Positions 1 through 8,249 of a DNA stretch of 41,970 nucleotides are shown in pieces (the stretch's first letter is position 1; each line of letters starts with the position of its first letter). The stretch spans positions 1 through 41,970 of the forward strand of contig JAIETE010000197.1 of the NCBI GenBank assembly GCA_019745505.1. The letters are read 5' to 3'. The notes under the pieces were generated by a model. That model ran no database searches. It was given only the letters and a program-made list of their open reading frames with translations, and was not told where the DNA came from. Made by a program: the position numbers and the translations under genes. The DNA comes from Candidatus Obscuribacterales bacterium (lineage in GTDB: Bacteria; Cyanobacteriota; Vampirovibrionia; Obscuribacterales; Obscuribacteraceae).

Positions 1-3000
1 CGGCTTCTCGCTTGGGAGTCGGCGTTAAAAGCCTGTGATCGTAGCTGGGGAAATCCGCAAGGAAGCGGGTATCCATGTGTGGATAAGCATCAATCATCGA
101 TGCGATCGGGCTAAACTCCGTATTGGCCGCATAGGCGCGAGCGTAATCCCAGAGGTCTCTATTCTTATTGAGCCATTCGAAAACTTCACCGCGAACCTTC
201 ATATAGTGCTCGAACCACTGATTCAAACCTTCGCGCGGCGTGCCGGTAAACATCGGATCTTGGGGCAGTCTGGAGTTTTGAACGATCTGGCGGAATTCGC
301 CGGTACGCTTCATGATGTCCACTTGATTCTCAGGTGACACATTCACTTCCAGTCTGCTTGTGCCGGGACGAGTTGCGGACTCGTGTCCAAACGTGGCGAC
401 TTCGGCAATATAAGGCAACATACTGTTGGCGTCCGGCAGTCCCTTTAGCGCTGCGTGAATTTCAAGACGGGCTCTGACCCGCTCGAGAACATCCGCATTG
501 CGCTTCGGTCCGTTCCACATCTCAGCCCAGAGAGCTCTGACAAAATCTTCGCCGTTGGACAAACCTTTTCTTTCAACACCGCCGGCCGCTGCTCTGGCGT
601 CTGCGACTTGAGTGTCGAGAACTTCCACGCCAAGCCTGGATGCCAGGTCTTCGCCGTCTGAACGGGAGGGAACTGCCGCTTCGGCAATCGCTTCGTTGAG
701 GAAGTCAGCCTTTTCCAATCCTCTCGATTCAGCAATGCGATCCAAGTTCTTCTTAACGGCAGCAGCTGCCTCAGGCACGCTCATACCGGCGTTGACACGC
801 TCTTGCATTGCCTGGTTCACGGACCTGATAAATTCGAGTGTGTTGGCGGCTTCAGGCTTCGCCTCACCGGCCTCGGCAGCCTTGCGAGAAGCAACTTCAA
901 CGTCGAAAAGCTTATTAGCTGCTTCGAGCGCCTTCATATCCGATGGCCAAGGAGCATTCTTGACGACGTCGGTGAGGAAAGCAGGATTCTCGATGCCCTT
1001 CAGCTGTGCCAGGAGCTCAATGTTCTCAACAATATCGGCTTGCGCCTTTTCAAAAGATTGCTTGTGCTCCCATCTTCTGGCTGCGATAGCATCGGATACT
1101 TCACCCATGAATTTGAGCATGGATGCATCTTGAGCGGCTGGTTGACCAAGCAGCTCAGCTTGTTTGGCATCGATCAGCTTGCCGGCTTCAGTAATCATCT
1201 TAAGGTCCGACTGAGGCGCATCGAGCACCCCGAAGCCGCGCCTGAAAGTCTTGGCATACTCCGGATAGGTGTCTGCAACAAGGCGCATCACATCCAGTAC
1301 TTCCGGCTCAGGATTCTCTCTGGCAAATTTGATGAGATTGTCCATCTCGGCCTGGCCGCCGGTGTTGGCGTCTCTCAAGAATTTGCCGCCAAAGAAGAGC
1401 TTGTCGTTTATATTGAGAGCGTCTTTGTAATTTTCATAAACGATGTCGGTGAGAGCGGCGTTTTCAGGCTTCATCGCCGCATCGATCATGCCGCGTTTGA
1501 CGTCTTCATGATTGTGCCTGCGCACGAATTCTTCAAAGAATTGCTTGGCTGCGACATCTCCCTCAATGGCTTCTTTGGCGAAGCGAACGCCAAATTCAGT
1601 CAGTTGAGAATTTTGCAGAGTGTCTCTGTATGCTTCATAAATGGAGCGGGCAAGTTCCGGCTTGGCTGCTGCTACTCTTGCCATTCCGGTTTGAATATCG
1701 AAAACCGGATTGGCCGGCTCGGTTGAGTCAGTGCTATTCCTGGCCAGCTCATTAAGTTGCTGTTGAGCGGCAGTATCGCCTTTTGATGCCTTATCCGCAA
1801 GGTTGATGCCTTCTTGAACTTTTTCAGCCAGCTCATTCGGACGTCTCGTCTCGATGTCCTTGAGCGTAATTCTTGCCGGTGCAGGCTCCGGTGCTTCCAC
1901 ACCGGCGACAGCTTCTTCAATTGCCGGACGCAGATCTTTGTTCTTCTCGTGACCGGCGATCATCTCCAAAGCCGGTTTCAATTCAGGCTCGGCAACAACC
2001 AACTCTCTCAATCGAGCCGCCGCTTCGGTCTTGATATTGCCTTCGGCTACAGTAGCAAGGGTCGCATCAATAATGGCTTCCTTCAGAAGAGTATTGCCCT
2101 GAGTCTGAGTGGTGCCGAACATGCCGTTCGTTTCTCGGACTACGTCAATCTCAGGAATGGTGACAGTCTTGGCTTCAACATTCAGACCAGCAGGACGCTC
2201 GAGATTGATATCCGTGGCTTTCGGATAAACAATTTCATCAAGCGGAATGCCTGTCTCCACGCCTTTCACCTTGACGTAGTGACGACCATCTCTTTCACCC
2301 AGATATTCGGTTATCTCAACTGGAACATCGCTGTCCTTATTGCGCCAGGTAGCCTCGCCCTTTTGAAACGCTTCCGGCGGCTTGGGCCCTTCATTTACAT
2401 CAGTAGAAGTACTCGCTCGGGCCGCTTCCAGTTCCGCACGAACGGCTGCAATGCGGGCATCAAGATCAAGATTGTCTTGACTTAACTCTTTGCGACCATC
2501 ATGCATTTCACTCAGAGTGCGGCGCTCGAGAGGACTCAGCTCTTCACCTTCTCCGGCGGCGCGGCGCAGGAGGCTGGAATATTGATCGGCATTCGGCTTG
2601 CTCTGATCGCCGCCGCTGACAATTTCATCGGATTGGCTGGGTGTCTTCTCTGCTTGCTCTGCCTTGGCTTTTGCAATTGCCTTGGCGATCATGTCCGGAA
2701 GATCTTTGTATCGCTCTCGCAGAACTCTTGCTTCCAACTCCGGAATCGGCTCATCGCCGTTTCTTGTGCGCAAACGTCCCGGCAAATCTCTAAAGATTCG
2801 CATAGCATTGGGAATATTCAATTCACTCAGCTTTCCGCCTGCCAGCGCACTTCTTTCTTCTACCGGCTTGGCATCATTGGCTATTTGCTCTTTGGCCCAG
2901 GCATCCAGGCGCGCTTGCACTTCGAGCTGGGCGGCGTCGAGTTCGGCTTTCTGCGGTTGAACCTTCTCCGTTCGCTCGACTGGCTTGATTTCCGGCTCTA

Positions 3001-4276
3001 CACGAGTGGTTTTCTCCCCTGGAGCAACGGTTTCGTTGCCGGTCGCGACTACTTCACTGCTGGTTTGATCACGAAGAGCTTCCTCGCCGGTCTTCTCTTT
3101 GCCGCCGCCCTGTTCTTCGCGCGTTCCCCAGCCCCTTTCTGTGCTCAGTCTATCGAGTTGTTCGCGCCAGTCGCCGCGACTGCCGCCGTCATCATCATCT
3201 CCGCCGCGTCTTCTGGTTTTGCCGGACAATTGTGACTCGGCTGCTGATTCGCTCGGTTTGACGAAACGCTCACCAATTCCTTTGAGCTGAGACATCAGAG
3301 AAGGTCCCTGCTGGTTGTCACCGAAAGCTTGGTGCGGACCGACTTGCTCCGGCATATAGAGACGACTGGCCTTATAGCCGGTGCCGCCGGCCAGCATGTC
3401 GACGCTGCCTTGCATTAACGAGCGAACGGCGAGTTGAACCGGATCGAATTTTCCATTGCGAACTTGATTGAGAGCTTCGTTCGTAAATCCACCCGTAGCT
3501 CCAAAACTGAAGCCCACGCCCATATTGGAAGCCAGACCGCTGCGCTCGAGCGCTCCGCCGGTTTGCGCCGATATACCTTTGAATAATTTGTGACCGACAT
3601 GGAATGTCACGGCACCGGCTCCGGCACCGAAGAGAGTGGATTGGGTCGTGCGCCCCAAACCGCCCATGATGTCGACTTTGCCTTCTTTGTTCAGCCAGTT
3701 CTCGCGATGCAAGCTGGTTTCTAATGCACCGCCAGCGCCACCAATGACCATACCTTTTTCCCAGGTGCGCCAGCTGGTTGCGCTCGCCTTGTCCATTATG
3801 ATTTTCAGTCCGGCGCCCTTGCCAAAACCCAAAAGCCCGTCGGCGACTACTTCACCGGCGGAGACATCAGGAGCGATTTTGATCTGGTCGACAGCATGAA
3901 CGGTACCTGCCGCCACCCACGGAATTTTTCCTTTGCCCGGCAAGAAAAGAGTCGCGGCTTTCACAAAGCCGGTGCCGTACATACTTACTTCGCCTTGCCA
4001 GCCCATAGCTTCACGGTCGGCTTTGACAGCCGCGGCGATTTCGCCCTGTTTTACTGTTCCTGCGGCAACGCGCTGTTCCAGTGACTTGAGCGAGGCAAGT
4101 GAATTCTCATCGCCTCGATTGAGAATATTGGTCGTGGCTCTATCCAGCAATCCACGATGCTGGTCGATAAACTCGTGCTGGCGAATCTGCTCGCGCAGAG
4201 CTTCGGCCGTATCCGGCGGCGGCTCCTGGGCCTTGTTCAGTTCCGGATTATTGAATCTAGAGAGACCTTCTGCCAT
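1..4276 (-). CDS. Giant Ala/Glu-rich hypothetical protein, 3-prime end outside window
   Basis: An open minus-strand frame starts at the ATG at 4276 and runs off the left edge, giving about 1425 codons without a stop in the stretches I translated. The N-terminal 60 residues are charged. About residues 100-320 are Gly/Ala-rich and mildly hydrophobic with many small residues. A low-complexity charged linker follows, with an Arg/Asp/Gly cluster near codon 350. Then come hundreds of residues of helical Ala/Glu/Lys/Leu-rich sequence and one short beta-rich insert around codons 630-680. I do not recognise a named domain. The long helical body after a glycine-rich hydrophobic segment resembles the scaffold part of large secreted or effector-like proteins, but no signal peptide is visible and the C-terminus is missing. 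It is divergent from the response regulator gene at 4549. I am confident that it is coding and make no claim about its function. Confidence 0.85.
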   Translation of the reverse strand, partial: MAEGLSRFNNPELNKAQEPPPDTAEALREQIRQHEFIDQHRGLLDRATTNILNRGDENSLASLKSLEQRVAAGTVKQGEIAAAVKADREAMGWQGEVSMYGTGFVKAATLFLPGKGKIPWVAAGTVHAVDQIKIAPDVSAGEVVADGLLGFGKGAGLKIIMDKASATSWRTWEKGMVIGGAGGALETSLHRENWLNKEGKVDIMGGLGRTTQSTLFGAGAGAVTFHVGHKLFKGISAQTGGALERSGLASNMGVGFSFGATGGFTNEALNQVRNGKFDPVQLAVRSLMQGSVDMLAGGTGYKASRLYMPEQVGPHQAFGDNQQGPSLMSQLKGIGERFVKPSESAAESQLSGKTRRRGGDDDDGGSRGDWREQLDRLSTERGWGTREEQGGGKEKTGEEALRDQTSSEVVATGNETVAPGEKTTRVEPEIKPVERTEKVQPQKAELDAAQLEVQARLDAWAKEQIANDAKPVEERSALAGGKLSELNIPNAMRIFRDLPGRLRTRNGDEPIPELEARVLRERYKDLPDMIAKAIAKAKAEQAEKTPSQSDEIVSGGDQSKPNADQYSSLLRRAAGEGEELSPLERRTLSEMHDGRKELSQDNLDLDARIAAVRAELEAARASTSTDVNEGPKPPEAFQKGEATWRNKDSDVPVEITEYLGERDGRHYVKVKGVETGIPLDEIVYPKATDINLERPAGLNVEAKTVTIPEIDVVRETNGMFGTTQTQGNTLLKEAIIDATLATVAEGNIKTEAAARLRELVVAEPELKPALEMIAGHEKNKDLRPAIEEAVAGVEAPEPAPARITLKDIETRRPNELAEKVQEGINLADKASKGDTAAQQQLNELARNSTDSTEPANPVFDIQTGMARVAAAKPELARSIYEAYRDTLQNSQLTEFGVRFAKEAIEGDVAAKQFFEEFVRRHNHEDVKRGMIDAAMKPENAALTDIVYENYKDALNINDKLFFGGKFLRDANTGGQAEMDNLIKFARENPEPEVLDVMRLVADTYPEYAKTFRRGFGVLDAPQSDLKMITEAGKLIDAKQAELLGQPAAQDASMLKFMGEVSDAIAARRWEHKQSFEKAQADIVENIELLAQLKGIENPAFLTDVVKNAPWPSDMKALEAANKLFDVEVASRKAAEAGEAKPEAANTLEFIRSVNQAMQERVNAGMSVPEAAAAVKKNLDRIAESRGLEKADFLNEAIAEAAVPSRSDGEDLASRLGVEVLDTQVADARAAAGGVERKGLSNGEDFVRALWAEMWNGPKRNADVLERVRARLEIHAALKGLPDANSMLPYIAEVATFGHESATRPGTSRLEVNVSPENQVDIMKRTGEFRQIVQNSRLPQDPMFTGTPREGLNQWFEHYMKVRGEVFEWLNKNRDLWDYARAYAANTEFSPIASMIDAYPHMDTRFLADFPSYDHRLLTPTPKREA

Positions 4277-4462
4277 TTAGCGCCAATTCACCAATTCCGT
4301 CTCAGCTCAACTCTACTTATATGTGTATCCATATATGCATGGCGAGCTTACGATTAATTCTTACCTCGGCCAATGGGGAATCTCCCACGGCGCTCGCCTA
4401 GTCGCCATCTGCGGTGGTTTTTCCTGCCAATCTTCAAGACCCGGCAGGACTTTCGGGCTAGC

Positions 4463-4525
4463 CTAGAGTCTATTTAATATTGGTTGGAAAGATCCGGCAA
4501 TGTGGCATGAGACCCTAGGGTCTAT
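4463..4525. promoter_or_regulatory. Direct repeat and 12-bp palindrome in a divergent promoter region
   Basis: The intergenic region between the giant protein and the response regulator holds CTAGAGTCTAT at 4463-4473 and CTAGGGTCTAT at 4515-4525. These are ten of eleven identical and lie 52 bp apart, close to five helical turns. The second copy overlaps the perfect palindrome GACCCTAGGGTC at 4511-4522. This looks like a binding site for a transcription factor, possibly the adjacent OmpR-type regulator acting on itself, but that is inference. The rest of 4277-4548 shows no gene. Confidence 0.4.
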
Positions 4526-4548
4526 ATCGAAATGAGTTTGAGGCGACG

Positions 4549-5229
4549 ATGGCGAAAGTTCTTGTAATTGAGGACGAACCAGACTTCTCAGAACTGATCG
4601 GCAGTTGGCTCAAAAGTGAAAATTACACGGTTGAAACAGTCGATACAGGTGAGGACGGGCTGGACCGCCTGAAATTCTACAAGTATGACGTAATCATCCT
4701 AGATTGGGTGCTGCCGGGGCTTTCCGGCGTTGAGGTATGCCGGGACTATCGCGGCACGGGCGGAACTACGCCAATTCTTATGCTTACATCGAAAAAACAT
4801 GTGGACGAGAAGTCGCAAGGGCTGGATGCCGGCGCCGACGATTATCTGACCAAACCGTTCGAGCTCAAAGAGCTTTCGGCTCGTGTTCGGGCTTTGCTGC
4901 GCCGGCCCAGCGCTTTTTCCGGCTCTGTTCTCAAATGCGGCAATCTGGCCCTCGAGCCGAACAGTTTCAAGGTCAAGCGCTCAGGGGATGAAATCTCGCT
5001 CTTGCCGAAAGAATTCGCCTTGCTCGAATTCTTGATGCGTCATCCCAATCAAGTATTCAGCGCCGAGGCCATTCTGGACAGAGTCTGGGCTTCGGAATCA
5101 GAAGCTTCGCCTGAGACAATACGCACCTATATAAAAAGACTGAGGAAAAAACTCGACATCGAAGGACAGCCGAGTATTCTCGCCACCGTGCACGGAGTTG
5201 GCTATAAGCTGGAACCGCCGCCGGAATGA
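4549..5229 (+). CDS. OmpR/PhoB-family response regulator (orphan)
   Basis: A 226-residue two-domain regulator. The receiver domain occupies residues 1-120, with acidic residues E8, D9 and E10, phosphoacceptor D52, switch Thr T80 and conserved K102. The C-terminal winged helix (about 125-222) ends in the usual HGVGYKLE. The family is phosphorylated by a histidine kinase and then binds promoter DNA as a dimer. The acceptor is followed by Trp (LDW), as in the paralogue at 23531, which also has 226 residues. No kinase gene is adjacent, so its partner is unknown. A purine-rich GAGGCGACG precedes the ATG. The upstream palindrome at 4511-4522 may be an autoregulatory site. Confidence 0.93.
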   Translation: MAKVLVIEDEPDFSELIGSWLKSENYTVETVDTGEDGLDRLKFYKYDVIILDWVLPGLSGVEVCRDYRGTGGTTPILMLTSKKHVDEKSQGLDAGADDYLTKPFELKELSARVRALLRRPSAFSGSVLKCGNLALEPNSFKVKRSGDEISLLPKEFALLEFLMRHPNQVFSAEAILDRVWASESEASPETIRTYIKRLRKKLDIEGQPSILATVHGVGYKLEPPPE

Positions 5230-5259
5230 AGGTTCAGCCGCCTCGACTGGAATGCCGCC

Positions 5260-5301
5260 AGGGCTGGGGAAATTGAATCTATGGGCTGAAATACCAGCCC
5301 T
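5260..5301 (+). other. Intercistronic hairpin between two response-regulator genes
   Basis: AGGGCTGG at 5260-5267 is the exact complement of CCAGCCCT at 5294-5301, with a 26-base loop. It lies between the OmpR-type gene and the CheY-like gene. No T run follows directly, so it may be a processing or attenuation element rather than a simple terminator. Confidence 0.35.
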
Positions 5302-5331
5302 CTGTTTAGTGACAGGAGAACCGGGTTTTAA

Positions 5332-5709
5332 ATGACGATGAAAGTACTGATCATTGATGACGAAGAAGACAATCGGCAGATTGCCAACCTAGCACTAACA
5401 ATGATTGGCGGATTTACCGTAATCGAGGCAGATGGAGGCGAAGCAGGCTTGAAGCTGGCCGAGTCCGAAAAGCCGGACGTCATTCTTCTCGACTTCGTGA
5501 TGCCGAACATGAATGGTCTGGATACATTGAAAGCATTGCGCGGCAATCCTTCAACAGAAAAAATACCGGTCATCTTTGTCTCGACAAAATCTCTCCAGGA
5601 AAGAGAGAAAGAACTCTTCGATGCCGGCGCTCAGGGAATTTTGCAAAAACCGTTCAATCCCACACAGTTGCCGCAAAAGATAAAATCGATAACGGGCCTG
5701 GGCGCCTAG
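5332..5709 (+). CDS. CheY-like single-domain response regulator
   Basis: A 125-residue stand-alone receiver domain. Acidic pocket residues D9, D10 and E11, phosphoacceptor D54, switch Ser S84 and K106 are all in place, so phosphorylation should be possible. There is no output domain, so signalling must go through protein contacts, as in CheY or Spo0F. It lies 102 bp after the orphan OmpR-type gene on the same strand, suggesting shared signalling, though a hairpin separates them. An AGGAG-type site lies about 14 bases upstream of the ATG. A second ATG two codons later (5338) could also be used. Confidence 0.9.
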   Translation: MTMKVLIIDDEEDNRQIANLALTMIGGFTVIEADGGEAGLKLAESEKPDVILLDFVMPNMNGLDTLKALRGNPSTEKIPVIFVSTKSLQEREKELFDAGAQGILQKPFNPTQLPQKIKSITGLGA

Positions 5710-5760
5710 CCGGTTTCCCCTCCGGAAGTCAGTATCAATAGATACCTCAAAAAGTAAGAC

Positions 5761-5800
5761 GGTCCCCTCAGCAGAGATGGTGGCTGAGGAGACCGGCTTT
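5761..5800 (+). terminator. Probable bidirectional terminator
   Basis: GGTCCCCTCAGC (5761-5772) pairs with GCTGAGGAGACC (5783-5794) with one mismatch, a 12-bp stem. It is followed by CTTTT on the plus strand and by a T-rich stretch on the minus strand. It lies between the converging CheY-like gene and the small gene at 5815-6093. Confidence 0.6.
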
Positions 5801-5814
5801 TGGCTGCTGCGGGG

Positions 5815-6093
5815 TTAAGCGTGTACGATGCCTACTACTTCGAGCAGGGCATTCAAGAAGGACATCAAGCAAGCGATAGGCCCGGTATTGTCCTTCAATT
5901 CAATGGGTTTCAATCCTGAAGCAGTGACTTTGGCAGCCGGAACCTGAGCGGCCGGTTGTTTCGTGCCGGTGGTGCGCATACTGGCTCTTTTCTGAAGGTT
6001 TTGCGCGACGAGTTGGCGAGCGCCTTCCGAATTAGCGTAGTTCGACAGACTTCCACCGTGTCCTGCGGTTAATGGGATAGCTTGTGCGTTCAT
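5815..6093 (-). CDS. Small protein of unknown function (92 aa)
   Basis: A 92-residue protein with no family I recognise. The N-terminal half is polar with Gly, Ser, Asn and Gln. Residues about 40-60 are Ala/Pro/Lys-rich and probably flexible. The last 25 residues form a hydrophobic, probably amphipathic or membrane-seeking helix with one Cys. A good ribosome binding site (GGAGAG) lies about 8 bases upstream of the ATG, which supports real translation. It has its own segment between the terminator at 5761-5800 and the pyrE terminator at 6216-6245, so it is probably transcribed alone. Confidence 0.65.
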   Translation of the reverse strand: MNAQAIPLTAGHGGSLSNYANSEGARQLVAQNLQKRASMRTTGTKQPAAQVPAAKVTASGLKPIELKDNTGPIACLMSFLNALLEVVGIVHA

Positions 6094-6215
6094 CTCTTTA
6101 TCTCTCCGATTTGAAACTTAAATTAGTCAGTCAGCCCTTACATTGGTGATAACGTCGCCCCCAAGACTTTTAGGCGGACTGGCGAAAAATTTTTCTGTCC
6201 TTTCAAAACACCACA

Positions 6216-6245
6216 GGGGTGGACTTTCACTTTGAAGTCCACCCC
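6216..6245 (-). terminator. Hairpin downstream of pyrE
   Basis: GGGGTGGACTT and its complement AAGTCCACCCC form an 11-bp stem about 100 bases after the pyrE stop. On the minus strand it is followed by a short T-rich stretch. It most likely ends the pyrE transcript. Confidence 0.55.
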
Positions 6246-6346
6246 CATAATTTGTCTAGGGAGTTCTAAAGAGCAGTCAATTCGCAGCCCAGACACCAAT
6301 GTCTTATGGCGACACTGTCTCGGCTAGACTCCCTTCACTGAACAAA

Positions 6347-6979
6347 TCAGGCTCTGGCGGCCAAATAAGCCTTGCCCTTGCCCACAGCCGTATTTATTGG
6401 AACCCCCTCTTTGCATAAAGGGCATTCATCCTCGGCATAAGAGTCCAAAGTCACATTGGTCAGAGCATTAAGCTTGACGCCGCCCATGGCTTCCGGTCCG
6501 ACCCCGCCTCGATTGCACAGAATGCTGGCACCGAGGATATTGCCGCCCAAAGCCTTGACTGCTTCGACGACTTTGGCGACGCTGCCCCCGGTGGTGACGA
6601 CATCCTCGACAATCACCACATTCTTACCTCTTATATGGTTGTCGTATCCGCGCTTGAACAATCTGTTGCGTTCGGCACCTTCCTCTTCGGCATATACAGC
6701 CAGGGTTTCGCCGCTTTTGCGCTTTCTGGTCAAATGGTAGGCCACCCACTGGGAGAGAACTACGCCTCCGATTGTCGGGCCGGCCACCACGTCTACCGAA
6801 TCCGCATCGTAAGAACCGGCCATCATTTCGCAGACTTTCGACGTGGCTTCCGTATGCACGTAGAGCGCATCCTTATTTATATAGGCCGAGCCATGCCTGC
6901 CGGACGTATAGACAATGTGGCTTTCAGTTACCAAAGCACCAGCATCAGCTAGCAGTGCCATTACGTCGTCCTTACTCAT
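6347..6979 (-). CDS. pyrE: Orotate phosphoribosyltransferase
   Basis: PyrE transfers ribose-phosphate from PRPP to orotate, giving orotidine 5-phosphate in de novo pyrimidine synthesis in the cytosol. With the chosen start the protein has 210 residues, normal for the family. The PRPP-binding motif VVIVEDVVTTGGS is at residues 121-133. The flexible-loop region with Arg and Lys is around 85-112, and a CPLC motif near residue 186 is seen in the Thermus-like branch. The frame could extend 17 codons upstream to 7030, but a GGAG site lies 8 bases before the ATG at 6979 and the extra residues do not resemble PyrE. It is monocistronic, with a terminator-like hairpin at 6216-6245. Confidence 0.95.
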   Translation of the reverse strand: MSKDDVMALLADAGALVTESHIVYTSGRHGSAYINKDALYVHTEATSKVCEMMAGSYDADSVDVVAGPTIGGVVLSQWVAYHLTRKRKSGETLAVYAEEEGAERNRLFKRGYDNHIRGKNVVIVEDVVTTGGSVAKVVEAVKALGGNILGASILCNRGGVGPEAMGGVKLNALTNVTLDSYAEDECPLCKEGVPINTAVGKGKAYLAARA

Positions 6980-7071
6980 ATTTTTTCTCCAGTAGATTTG
7001 CGCCCAATCAGCGTATCGAGCCAATGCCATTCAAACAGAACACCATCCCATTGGCGTTTCCAGCCTTCGGA

Positions 7072-7150
7072 CAGTGTAATTTGGGGTATTCAGAAAAAAT
7101 CTATTTGTGACTTTGGTTCCACAATTTTGCCACAAAAAAAAATTACACTG
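7072..7150 (+). repeat. Long-range inverted repeat in leader of first microprotein gene
   Basis: CAGTGTAATTT at 7072-7082 is the exact complement of AAATTACACTG at 7140-7150. The 57 bases between hold a smaller TTGTG/CACAA stem and a run of A. It lies just upstream of the microprotein gene at 7182 and in the divergent region with pyrE. It may be a 5-prime leader structure. Confidence 0.4.
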
Positions 7151-7181
7151 CATTCGTTGAGTCCAATAAGGCTTGTTTGAA

Positions 7182-7352
7182 ATGAAACATCCAGACCGCT
7201 CCCCCCAAAAGAGTTTCCAAAGATTGAACCTTAAAGAGCTTGGTTTGCAGCAACAAGTAGAGTCGCGACTCGCCAGTCAGAAGCCCTCGCTATTAAGGCG
7301 CATGACTGAACAGCTACAAGCAAGACTGCCCAAGAAGGCAGCCGCTAAGTAA
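7182..7352 (+). CDS. FQRL-family microprotein 1 (56 aa)
   Basis: A 56-residue basic protein rich in Gln, Leu, Lys and Arg, with no known family. Residues 11-20 read SFQRLNLKEL, closely matching residues 11-20 of the next small gene (GFQRLDLNEL). This is the main reason to believe that both are real. An AAGG lies 10 bases before the ATG. A classic terminator (7388-7421) follows 36 bases after the stop. The sequence suggests one or two helices, and there is no signal peptide or membrane segment. Possible roles include a small regulator or ribosome- or nucleic-acid-associated peptide, but nothing in the sequence decides this. Confidence 0.65.
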   Translation: MKHPDRSPQKSFQRLNLKELGLQQQVESRLASQKPSLLRRMTEQLQARLPKKAAAK

Positions 7353-7387
7353 CTGACCAACCGATAGCAAAGCTTTTCTTCGAAGGG

Positions 7388-7421
7388 GCGGACTCAAGAA
7401 ATTGAGTCCGCTGGGGTTTTT
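7388..7421 (+). terminator. Rho-independent terminator after microprotein 1
   Basis: A perfect 9-bp stem GCGGACTCA / TGAGTCCGC with loop AGAAAT, followed by TGGGGTTTTT. It is preceded by AAGGGGC, as in the terminator of the second microprotein gene. Confidence 0.85.
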
Positions 7422-7565
7422 AGGGGTCTTTTTCGCCGCAGCCCATGTTTAATCTTTTGGGCTCCAAAAATTTCAATGTGGCGGAAAATTCCACAACTAT
7501 TCCACGAATGATGAGTAATCTGTTCAACATCAGGAAGTTGCTCCCCCACCCCCGAGGACAATGCG

Positions 7566-7745
7566 ATGCAAACCGAAAAGAGAGAAAGTCAACGCGGTTT
7601 TCAAAGACTCGATCTCAATGAACTCGAATGCCTCGCAAAGTCGAAAACTTCCAAAAAGGATCTGCGCCGCGGATTGCGAGAGTTGATCTCGAATGCAGTG
7701 AAAGTTGTGATGCCGTCACAGAAATTCAATCACGACTACCAGTAA
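7566..7745 (+). CDS. FQRL-family microprotein 2 (59 aa)
   Basis: A 59-residue basic protein and paralogue of the gene at 7182. FQRL is at the same residues (12-15), L17 and the EL pair at 19-20 also match, and Arg-rich helices follow. The start at 7566 is preferred over the ATG at 7561 because GAGG lies 8 bases upstream and only this frame gives the shared motif. The ORF is followed after 26 bases by its own terminator (7771-7806). The two genes form a tandem array of separate transcription units, which suggests duplication and independent regulation. Function unknown. Confidence 0.65.
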   Translation: MQTEKRESQRGFQRLDLNELECLAKSKTSKKDLRRGLRELISNAVKVVMPSQKFNHDYQ

Positions 7746-7770
7746 AAAGTTTTCACGACTAACGGAAAGG

Positions 7771-7806
7771 GGCGGGTTCGGTATTTACCGGACCCGCCGG
7801 GTTTTT
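7771..7806 (+). terminator. Rho-independent terminator after microprotein 2
   Basis: A 12-bp stem (GGCGGGTTCGGT with ACCGGACCCGCC, one G-T pair), loop ATTT, then GGGTTTTT. It is very similar in layout to the terminator at 7388-7421. Confidence 0.85.
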
Positions 7807-7932
7807 GGGGAACAACCGCGGCTGACATCCGTCCACTGCGTAAGAAGAAAACAAAAACTGAAGCGAAAAGATGCGAGCTTCGATCGGCATGGTGACATTG
7901 AGCAGAAACTGTTCAATCCTGAGAGGTTGTCT

Positions 7933-8094
7933 ATGGTTGGCAGGCAGAGGATCTCTGGAAGAATCGGCAGAAGCTTTCGAACTGAATTTCGACTGATCAG
8001 GTCAAAACTGATCGAAGTGCAAAAAACAAAAAATTCTGCAGAAAAAATTTTCCTTCCAGAAATTTCTCTTCTTTCCTTACCGAGCAATCTCTAA
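7933..8094 (+). CDS. Possible small basic protein (53 aa), weak
   Basis: An ATG with GAGAGG six bases upstream opens a 53-codon frame. Its first 25 residues are very Arg-rich, and its last 15 are hydrophobic (Leu, Ile, Pro, Ser). No homologue or family is recognised, and the overall composition could equally be chance. It fills the otherwise empty 7807-8210 stretch, in which I see no other gene. Confidence 0.22.
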   Translation: MVGRQRISGRIGRSFRTEFRLIRSKLIEVQKTKNSAEKIFLPEISLLSLPSNL

Positions 8095-8210
8095 AACCAA
8101 GACAGAGTAAACGATTCCAGCCTCGACACTGGGCACCGGCGATGGTGCCTGATCGATATCCATCGAGTACAAAAAGGCATCGATCACGGGTGTAAAGATT
8201 AAACTCTAAC

Positions 8211-8239
8211 TTGACAGGAAAACGAATAAATTTCATGCT
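8211..8239 (+). promoter_or_regulatory. Candidate sigma-70 promoter for the 82-aa gene
   Basis: A perfect TTGACA at 8211-8216 is followed after 17 bases by CATGCT (8234-8239), a weak -10 element. Transcription would begin just before the hairpin at 8250-8264. Confidence 0.4.
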
Positions 8240-8249
8240 CTTAAATAGG

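Noticed and set aside
35..4084. Many plus-strand frames across the left 4 kb
   Set aside because: The minus strand is one continuous frame with consistent protein-like composition; the plus frames are its shadows and overlap each other.
7785..8236. Two minus-strand frames of 79 and 100 codons
   Set aside because: They overlap the terminator and the promoter of plus-strand genes, have Cys/Phe-rich non-protein-like composition and no ribosome binding sites.
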